From positions 1 through 19,560 of the forward strand of contig DATADD010000110.1 of assembly GCA_036258675.1 (NCBI GenBank): 19,560 nt of DNA, in the 5' to 3' direction. Positions 14,587-19,560 of this stretch are shown piece by piece. Positions within the stretch are counted from its first letter, which is position 1. The number at the start of each line of letters is the position of its first letter. The position numbers were made by a program, and so were the translations under genes. The notes under the pieces were generated by a model. It was not told the DNA's origin and did not search any database. It saw only the letters and a program-made list of their open reading frames with translations. This stretch comes from DATADD01 sp036258675 (GTDB taxonomy: Bacteria; Actinomycetota; CADDZG01; WHSQ01).

Positions 14587-14990
14587 GCCTCGAGAAAGAT
14601 CATGGGAATGAACCCCACTGCGATGCCGAGAAGGAACAGCAAGCTTACGAACACACCTGCTGCGGCCATCCAGCTCGCCCGGGAGCCAGGGGTCCCGTCG
14701 CCCGTCCGCCGGAGGCGGCGCAGGCAGGAGTAGGCGGACGCAAAGCCGAGCAAGGCCACCAGCGCGGCCGCCGCGCTCACGCCCACGAGGAACACCTCGA
14801 CGTCCATCCCGAACACCGTTCCCCGCCCACTCGCAGATGCGCCCGGCAAGCAAAGGACCTCGTTGAGGTCGGGAGCCACGAACACCTGCGCGGTCCAGGC
14901 GAGCGGGGCAGCGAATATCCCGAACCACAACAGCAGCGACTCCCTCGTCTCCGCCCTCGACGTCGCCCGCACCGCGGCCTCGTCCGTCAT
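14568..14990 (-). CDS. Three-helix membrane protein of unknown function in the cytochrome operon
   Basis: 140 residues. Helix 1 (about 20-40) is LLWFGIFAAPLAWTAQVFV, then a Cys-containing loop (LNEVLCLPG). Helix 2 lies around 65-88 (VEVFLVGVSAAAALVALLG), a basic loop follows, and helix 3 around 107-130 is followed by a conserved-looking end, FIPMIFLEACEVSI. Small proteins with the APLAW..Q motif and paired Cys occur beside oxidase genes in other bacteria, as far as I recall, but I know no assigned function. One Cys in the first loop and one near the C-terminus could bind copper or form a disulfide. ATG 14990 overlaps the ctaE stop (ATGA). It may be an assembly factor or accessory subunit. Confidence 0.8.
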   Translation of the reverse strand: MTDEAAVRATSRAETRESLLLWFGIFAAPLAWTAQVFVAPDLNEVLCLPGASASGRGTVFGMDVEVFLVGVSAAAALVALLGFASAYSCLRRLRRTGDGTPGSRASWMAAAGVFVSLLFLLGIAVGFIPMIFLEACEVSI

Positions 14991-15601
14991 AGGTGAGGAG
15001 AGAGGTAGATGGTTACCAGCACGACGGCCCACACCGCGTCGACGAAGTGCCAATACATGGCGAAGTTCTGCACGGTGACATGTCGACGCTCGTCGAAGGC
15101 GCCTCGCCACGCTCGCACCTGTGTCCACAGACTGAACGCGAGGCCCACGACGACGTGGGAGCCGTGAAGGCCCGTGAGACCGTAGAAGAGCGACCCGTAG
15201 GCGTTCGTCGTGGGGGAGAACTCCTCGAGCGTCTGGGGATACTCGATCATGATCTGCATCACGAGGAAGGTGGCCCCGAGAAGGAACCCGATCGCGAGCC
15301 CCCACCTCAGGAGTCCCTGTCTGCCCTTCTTGATCCCGAGGTCGGCGATGTGCACGGGGACGCTCGACGACCACAGGACCACGGTCATGATCGCCACCAG
15401 CCCGAGCTCGGGCTTGGCGATGTCGCCGGGTGGCCACTCGGGACCGGACGTGAAGCGCAGGTAGAAGTAGCTCGCGACGAGCGAGCCGAACAGCATCGCC
15501 TCGGTACCGATGAGACCCACCATCCCCCACCACCCGAAGGCGCGCGTTCCTCCGGCATGGTGTGGCAGCCCCTCCGCCGCGTCGCGGACGCCGGCGCTCA
15601 T
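14987..15601 (-). CDS. ctaE: Cytochrome c oxidase subunit III
   Basis: 204 residues and five helices, the short bacterial form of subunit III lacking the first two helices. Hallmarks are GLIGTEAMLFGSLVASYFYLR, GLTGLHGSHVVVGLAF and YWHFVDAVWAVVLVTIYL. It is a structural subunit that stabilises the proton-uptake side of subunit I. ATG 15601 lies 13 nt after the ctaD stop. A longer frame to 15676 would run into ctaD and lacks family support. Confidence 0.95.
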   Translation of the reverse strand: MSAGVRDAAEGLPHHAGGTRAFGWWGMVGLIGTEAMLFGSLVASYFYLRFTSGPEWPPGDIAKPELGLVAIMTVVLWSSSVPVHIADLGIKKGRQGLLRWGLAIGFLLGATFLVMQIMIEYPQTLEEFSPTTNAYGSLFYGLTGLHGSHVVVGLAFSLWTQVRAWRGAFDERRHVTVQNFAMYWHFVDAVWAVVLVTIYLSPHL

Positions 15602-15614
15602 CCGCCCGTCTCCG

Positions 15615-17498
15615 TCACGTCTCCTGTGTCTCCCCCTGGGGCCAGAACCACCCCGCGATGCCGACCACGGTCCCAACCGTCCCGAGCGCCGACAACAACG
15701 GCGACTCGAGCAGGATGCCGTATGTGAGAGCGGTCAACGCGATCGCGAGCAGGAACGGCCACGCGGTGGCGTGGGGCATGTGAAGCACGGCCTGCGGGGT
15801 CGCATCGACCACGCTCGTCGACAAGACCTGATGACCGTCGTCGAGGGCGTAGGCGCCGGCTTCGACGGGCTGGGCCCCCCTCCGGAGCTCGGGCTGATCC
15901 CACAGCGGCTCCCGGCTGTGGACGCGCGGGATCGTCTCGAAATTGTAGTCCGGAGGGGGCGACGTGCTCGCCCACTCCAACGTCTCGCCCCCCCAGGGAT
16001 CGGGACCCGCTGGAGCTCCTCGGCGGCGGCTACGCAGGATGTTCAGGGCCGTGATCGCGATGCCAACGGTCAGCAGCCCCGCCCCAACCGAGGACGCCAG
16101 GTTGTAGCCATCCCACCCGAGACCCGCTTCGTACGTGTACACGCGCCGCGGCATGCCGAGCAGCCCGAGGATGTGCTGGGGAAAGAACGTGAGGTTGAAG
16201 CCTGCGAAGATGAGCCAGAAGCTCCACTTGCCGAGCCTCTCGTCGAGCATCTTCCCCGTCACCTTCGGCAGCCAGTAGTAGAAGGCGCCGAAGATGGGGA
16301 AGACGGCGCCCCCCACGAGCACGTAATGGAGGTGGGCAACGACGAAGTAGGAGTCGTGGACCTGCTGATCAAAGGGGACGAGCCCCAGCATCGGACCGGT
16401 CAACCCCCCGATGACGAAGGTGAAGATGAACCCGAGCACGAAAAGCATCGGCGTCTTCAGCACCGGCCTCCCCGACACCAGAGTGATCAGCCAGGCGAAC
16501 ACCTGCACCGCGGTCGGGAGCACGACCATCATGCTTCCCGCAGAGAAGAAGCTGAGCGACAGCGCTGGAATGCCCACGGCGAACATGTGGTGAACCCACA
16601 CACCGAAGCCGATCAGGGCCGTCGCGACTTCGGCCAGGACGATATAGGTGTAGCCGATCATCGAGCGGCGGGCGAGGGTCGGGATCATGGCGGACGCGAT
16701 CCCGAAGGCAGGGAGCACCACGATGTACACCTCCGGGTGGCCGAAGAACCAGAACAGGTGCTGCCACAGCACCGGATCGCCCCCCTCGGCTGCGTCGAAG
16801 AAGTTGAACCCGAACTTGCGATCCAGCTCGAGCATCAGCGCCGCTGCCGTCAGTGCAGGGAGGGCGAACACGATCTGCAACGACATCGCCAGCTCTCCCC
16901 ACACGAAGATCGGGATGCGGTTGAGCGTCATCCCCGGAGCCCGCATCTTGAGGATCGTGACGATGAAGTTGATGGCGCCTCCGGTCGAGGAAATACCGAG
17001 GAAGATCAGGCCAAGGCAATAGAAGTCGATGTTGGGGCCCGGAGTGAACTCCTTGTTTGCGAGCGGCACGTAGTTGAACCAGCCGTCGTTGGGCGCGTTA
17101 CCGCTCAGGAAGCTCGAATACAGGAACACGCCCCCCGCAAGGAAGGCCCAGTAGCCGAAAGCGTTGAGGCGAGGAAAGGCCATGTCGCGCGTCCCGATCA
17201 TGAGAGGGACGAAGTAGTTGCCGAATCCGGAGAGCATCGGCATGGCGAACAAGAACATCATCGTGATGCCATGCATCGAGAACATCTGGTTGAAGGCATC
17301 TGGGTCGAGCAGCTCCAGATTGGGGCGCGCCAGCTGCGCCCGGATCAGCAGGGACTCGAGCCCCCCGAGGACGAAGAAGACGAAAGAGGTGTAGATGTAC
17401 TTCACGCCGATCTTCTTGTGGTCCACGGTAGTGATCCACGAGCCCAACCCGGGCCGTTCCGCCCACATCGCCTCGAGACGTTGTGCGAGGGTCGCCAC
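15615..17498 (-). CDS. ctaD: Cytochrome c oxidase subunit I (caa3/aa3, A-type) with C-terminal two-helix extension
   Basis: 627 residues. Haem a ligands His76 and His391, haem a3 ligand His389; CuB ligands His254, His303 and His304, with Tyr258 (GHPEVY) for the His-Tyr crosslink. Glu256 and the D-channel residues Asp105 and Asn112 (RDMAFPRLN) are present, so it is A1-type. The K-channel position, normally Lys in PTGVKVF, is Gln332 (LPTAVQVF), while Ser269 and Thr329 remain. After the usual 12 helices a polar stretch (490-575) leads to two further helices (about 578-597 and 600-618, ending GWFWP), which look like a fused subunit IV/CtaF-type segment. It reduces O2 to water and pumps protons. 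GTG 17498 is preferred to ATG 17468 for spacing to AGGGG; either is possible. Confidence 0.95.
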   Translation of the reverse strand: MATLAQRLEAMWAERPGLGSWITTVDHKKIGVKYIYTSFVFFVLGGLESLLIRAQLARPNLELLDPDAFNQMFSMHGITMMFLFAMPMLSGFGNYFVPLMIGTRDMAFPRLNAFGYWAFLAGGVFLYSSFLSGNAPNDGWFNYVPLANKEFTPGPNIDFYCLGLIFLGISSTGGAINFIVTILKMRAPGMTLNRIPIFVWGELAMSLQIVFALPALTAAALMLELDRKFGFNFFDAAEGGDPVLWQHLFWFFGHPEVYIVVLPAFGIASAMIPTLARRSMIGYTYIVLAEVATALIGFGVWVHHMFAVGIPALSLSFFSAGSMMVVLPTAVQVFAWLITLVSGRPVLKTPMLFVLGFIFTFVIGGLTGPMLGLVPFDQQVHDSYFVVAHLHYVLVGGAVFPIFGAFYYWLPKVTGKMLDERLGKWSFWLIFAGFNLTFFPQHILGLLGMPRRVYTYEAGLGWDGYNLASSVGAGLLTVGIAITALNILRSRRRGAPAGPDPWGGETLEWASTSPPPDYNFETIPRVHSREPLWDQPELRRGAQPVEAGAYALDDGHQVLSTSVVDATPQAVLHMPHATAWPFLLAIALTALTYGILLESPLLSALGTVGTVVGIAGWFWPQGETQET

Positions 17499-17500
17499 CT

Positions 17501-18523
17501 CTATCGAAGCCCCTGGAGGTAGTCGAGCAAGGCCTCGAGCTGGTCCGGAGAGAGGTCCGTCGGAGGCATCACGGCCCCCGGCTTGACCGCCTGCGGATGG
17601 GTTATCACGCGTGCAAGGTTGGCGCGCGTGTTGGCGACCGCCCCGGCCATGAGCGTTTCTCGGTCGGCGAGGTGCGTGAGGTCCGGGCCCACTGTGGCGT
17701 CGGCTTCCGTACCCTCGATCGCGTGGCACCCGACGCACGTCGTGCCGAGGAAGATCTGCTCCCCCACTGCGGCCACGCCGGTCGGTGCCTGCGCCGGCGA
17801 CGCGATGTCGTTCAACCAGGCGGCGAACTCTGAGGCCGGCTGGGCCACCACGACGAATTCCATCTTGGCGTGCTGAAGCCCGCAGAACTCGGCGCACTGA
17901 CCCCGGTAGCGACCAGGGCGATCGGCCTGAAGCCATGTCCAATTGACGCGACCGGGCACGTTGTCCACCTTCCCGGCGAGGCGAGGCACCCAAAAGCTGT
18001 GGATGACGTCGGCTGTCTGAAGCCTGATCCGAACAGGCTCCCCAACGGGGACGTGGATCTCGTTCGCTGTGACGCCGCCGTTGGGGTACCTCACCTCCCA
18101 CCACCAGTCGTGCGCCACGACGTCCACGACCAGCCGAGAGCTCCGGCCCGCGCGCGCGAGGTCGCTTGTGTCGCGGACGGACACGACGAAGACCGCTATC
18201 AGCACTACCGCCGGCACGACGACGCCGCTCGCGATCACGAACCGCTCGCCCGAAGGAGAAGACGAGCGGTCCGGTTCGTCTGGACGACGCGCGCGGATCA
18301 CGGCGACGAAGAGAAAGCCCAGCACGACCACGAAGGCGACCGTGGCGATCCAGAAGATGAGCCACCACAGTCCTTCGACGCGGGCCGCCACGGTCCCTCG
18401 GGGCTCGAGCATGGAAGCGGGTCCGCTGCAGGCCGCTGTCAACAGGGTCGAGAGCACCGCGATCGGGGCGCGCCGCCCCGCGCCGACGGCGCGGAGTTTG
18501 TGTCCGCGACGCAGCGCTCTCAC
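17501..18523 (-). CDS. ctaC: Cytochrome c oxidase subunit II with C-terminal cytochrome c domain (caa3-type)
   Basis: 340 residues. A lipoprotein-like signal ends at Cys32 (LLTAAC). Two helices follow (about 50-78 and 96-117), then a cupredoxin domain with all CuA ligands: His175 (VIHSFW), Cys210, Glu212, Cys214, His218 and Met221 (CAEFCGLQHAKM). A C-terminal cytochrome c domain (250-340) has CVGCH (263-267) and an axial Met319 (GAVMPPT). It accepts electrons, here probably from QcrC, and passes them to CtaD. GTG 18523 is chosen because it lies after AGAGGGAGG and yields a full signal peptide. First gene of the eight-gene respiratory operon; its stop codon is two bases from the ctaD start. 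Confidence 0.95.
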   Translation of the reverse strand: MRALRRGHKLRAVGAGRRAPIAVLSTLLTAACSGPASMLEPRGTVAARVEGLWWLIFWIATVAFVVVLGFLFVAVIRARRPDEPDRSSSPSGERFVIASGVVVPAVVLIAVFVVSVRDTSDLARAGRSSRLVVDVVAHDWWWEVRYPNGGVTANEIHVPVGEPVRIRLQTADVIHSFWVPRLAGKVDNVPGRVNWTWLQADRPGRYRGQCAEFCGLQHAKMEFVVVAQPASEFAAWLNDIASPAQAPTGVAAVGEQIFLGTTCVGCHAIEGTEADATVGPDLTHLADRETLMAGAVANTRANLARVITHPQAVKPGAVMPPTDLSPDQLEALLDYLQGLR

Positions 18524-18558
18524 CTCGACTCGGAACCTCCCTCTTGCAGCCCGCCGCG

Positions 18559-18570
18559 CAATATATAAAC
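18559..18570 (-). promoter_or_regulatory. AT-rich -10-like element upstream of ctaC
   Basis: The minus strand reads GTTTATATATTG, an isolated AT island in a region otherwise mostly G and C. TATATT (18565-18560) fits a -10 hexamer and would give a leader of about 30 nt before GTG 18523. No recognisable -35 is present at 16-18 bp, so it may depend on an activator or an alternative sigma factor. It is the best candidate for the promoter of the whole respiratory operon. Confidence 0.45.
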
Positions 18571-18620
18571 GCCGCGCTCGGCCCGCGTGCTGGGCCCGCA
18601 GCAGCGAAGCTAGCCGGGCC

Positions 18621-19139
18621 TCATCGGCCGGGGCGAGGACCTCCCTCTCGGGGACGGCGCGCGCCCGGAGCGCGTCTGCGCACGCCGATCGCCTCCCATG
18701 CAGCACCCACGCTCGACGTCCGGGACGCGGTCGTGCCGGGGGCCTGCCCCGAGCGCGGCAAGGGCGCAGGCGGAGGAGGAGGAGGAGGAGGAGGCGTCGG
18801 AGACGGGGACGTCCGCGGACCCCGCCGCCCGCGCGAACCTCTCTCCAGGAGAGCAACGTCCTCCCTCTCGTTGGCCCGGAGAAGGAGCGCGATGCCGGCG
18901 CTCGTGCACGCCAAGCCCGCCACGACCACGAGCGGGGAAAGCCACACCGGAACCCGCGCGGCAGTGTGGGGAAGATCCCCTCGGCGAACCCGGTTGCCCT
19001 CGCGGATGCGCGTCTCGTCGCCGTCCTGGGCGGCCGCGCTCGCTCCCAACAGAACGGTGCAGAGCACACCAGTCAGCAGGATGCTCTGCGCGCGCCCTCG
19101 CCGCTGTCGCATGGCACGCGTTCGCAGCGCGTCGTCCAT
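18621..19139 (-). CDS. Secreted/membrane protein of unknown function with polyproline tract
   Basis: 172 residues, family not recognised. A basic N-terminus is followed by a signal peptide (about 19-37, LLTGVLCTVLLGASAAAQ), a short polar segment (DGDETRIREGNRVRRGD), one membrane helix (about 65-86) and a cytoplasmic tail. The tail contains nine consecutive Pro residues and is Arg/Pro/Gly-rich to the end. The polyproline run would probably need EF-P for translation. The layout (signal, short exterior, helix, Pro-rich tail) resembles the unknown protein at 7444-8277, but without its C-terminal beta module. ATG 19139 has GGAG three bases upstream. The stop is 97 nt before ctaC. The low-complexity tail makes the reading frame less sure past residue 100. 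Confidence 0.6.
   Translation of the reverse strand: MDDALRTRAMRQRRGRAQSILLTGVLCTVLLGASAAAQDGDETRIREGNRVRRGDLPHTAARVPVWLSPLVVVAGLACTSAGIALLLRANEREDVALLERGSRGRRGPRTSPSPTPPPPPPPPPAPLPRSGQAPGTTASRTSSVGAAWEAIGVRRRAPGARRPREGGPRPGR
18772..18794. repeat. GGA trinucleotide microsatellite, (GGA)7GG
   Basis: Seven perfect GGA units plus two bases. On the minus strand it reads as TCC/CCT repeats encoding the polyproline run of the unknown protein at 18621-19139. Because the unit is three bases, length changes would stay in frame and alter only the number of prolines. Confidence 0.9.
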
Positions 19140-19399
19140 GAGCTCCGTCCGCCCGTCGTTGGCCAGTACAGGTCATACCCCGTCGGGGACCGGGGGAACC
19201 ACCGGAGCCTCCGGCCGGCAGGAGGTGCGCCGGAGAACCTCTCGCTTCCGCCCCGGCGCACCATCCCGCTCGGCCACCGCGCGTTGTGCGGCGAGGCACG
19301 GCGGCGGCCCATCGCTCCGCTTAGGGCCATCTTGCCGCCGGCGACCTGGGTGCGGGCGGGGCGAAAAGGGCGAAAGGGGTGAGTCGGGCTCGGGACCTC

Positions 19400-19560
19400 C
19401 TACGAACGGCACTCTCCGGAGCCGGAATCCAGCACGTCCCCGTCCGTGGACTTGAACTCGAACGAGTAACTGGCGTCCGGCTCGAGCGTCATGAACAGGA
19501 CGCCCAGCTCTTGCTCTACCGCTTGCTCGCTCCCCTCGACCGGGTCACGCTCGATGAAGT
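19400..19560 (-). CDS. C-terminal end of a gene of unknown function (5' part outside window)
   Basis: 53 codons ending at TAG 19402-19400. The visible end reads FIERDPVEGSEQAVEQELG, then VLFMTLEPDASYSFEFKSTDGDV and finally SGSGECRS. It is acidic, with alternating polar and hydrophobic residues suggesting beta strands, and unlike the Arg-rich translations typical of shadow frames here. I do not recognise the family; a beta-sandwich domain is possible. The 260 nt between its stop and the next start (19140-19399) show no gene. Confidence 0.6.
   Translation of the reverse strand, partial: FIERDPVEGSEQAVEQELGVLFMTLEPDASYSFEFKSTDGDVLDSGSGECRS

Noticed and set aside
15510..17522. A 670-codon open frame on the plus strand opposite ctaD.
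   Set aside because: It is the antisense shadow of ctaD and ctaE. Its translation is rich in His, Arg, Glu and Asp without any domain, and ctaD is unmistakable.
18772..18794. GGA repeat considered as a CRISPR or other array.
   Set aside because: Unit of three bases with no spacers; a simple microsatellite.
18069..19382. A 437-codon plus-strand frame over ctaC and the upstream unknown gene.
   Set aside because: Thr/Arg/Ala-rich low-complexity product with a poly-Arg run from the GGA repeat; ctaC on the other strand is certain.
1..19560. Search for insertion sequences, integrases, attachment sites or phage genes, including next to tRNA-Cys.
   Set aside because: No transposase or integrase-like protein, no terminal inverted repeats, and no repeat of the tRNA 3' end seen. 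Base composition looks even across the window by eye.

Overview
The window is very GC-rich, with strong G/C bias at third codon positions, many GTG starts and many 4-base stop/start overlaps. It carries an MprAB-like two-component system next to HtrA-type proteases, a three-helix QcrA with a Tat motif, a tethered dihaem QcrC and Ferritin_2-family proteins. Together these suggest a chromosomal segment of an actinobacterium (Actinomycetota). A caa3-type CtaC with its own haem c domain argues for a deep-branching lineage rather than Corynebacterium/Streptomyces. That placement is inference.

Layout. (1) 1-3196: a partial nucleotide-cyclase-like gene, about 420 bases with no convincing gene, a DedA-PAP2 membrane fusion whose PAP2 catalytic residues are largely replaced by Glu, tRNA-Cys(GCA), and a divergent PfkB-family sugar kinase. 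(2) 3361-10431, all on the minus strand: two Ferritin_2-like proteins, an L,D-transpeptidase, a single-pass protein of unknown function, an OmpR-type response regulator, its HAMP histidine kinase and two tandem HtrA-like PDZ proteases. The tight spacing suggests one or two operons for envelope maintenance and stress, recalling mycobacterial mprA-mprB-pepD. A perfect 9-3-9 inverted repeat lies just in front of the protease pair. (3) 10432-10691: a divergent control region holding a hairpin and a 21-codon hydrophobic plus-strand gene with an excellent RBS; its stop codon interlocks with that of qcrB. (4) 10688-18523, minus strand: an apparently complete aerobic respirasome operon in the order ctaC-ctaD-ctaE-unknown-ctaG-qcrC-qcrA-qcrB, with an AT-rich -10-like element just upstream. 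(5) 18621-19560: a secreted or membrane protein of unknown function with a polyproline tract encoded by a GGA/TCC microsatellite, and the 3' end of another gene.

How it works together: menaquinol would be oxidised by QcrB/QcrA, electrons would pass to membrane-tethered QcrC, then to the haem c and CuA of CtaC and on to CtaD. All c-type haems are tethered, so no soluble cytochrome c is needed. The envelope operon would sense cell-wall or membrane stress and control proteases and wall crosslinking.

The points most worth a second look are the acidic substitutions in the PAP2 site, the operator-like repeat before the HtrA pair, the export-signal-free HtrA pair, the 21-codon gene, and the K-channel Lys-to-Gln change in CtaD.
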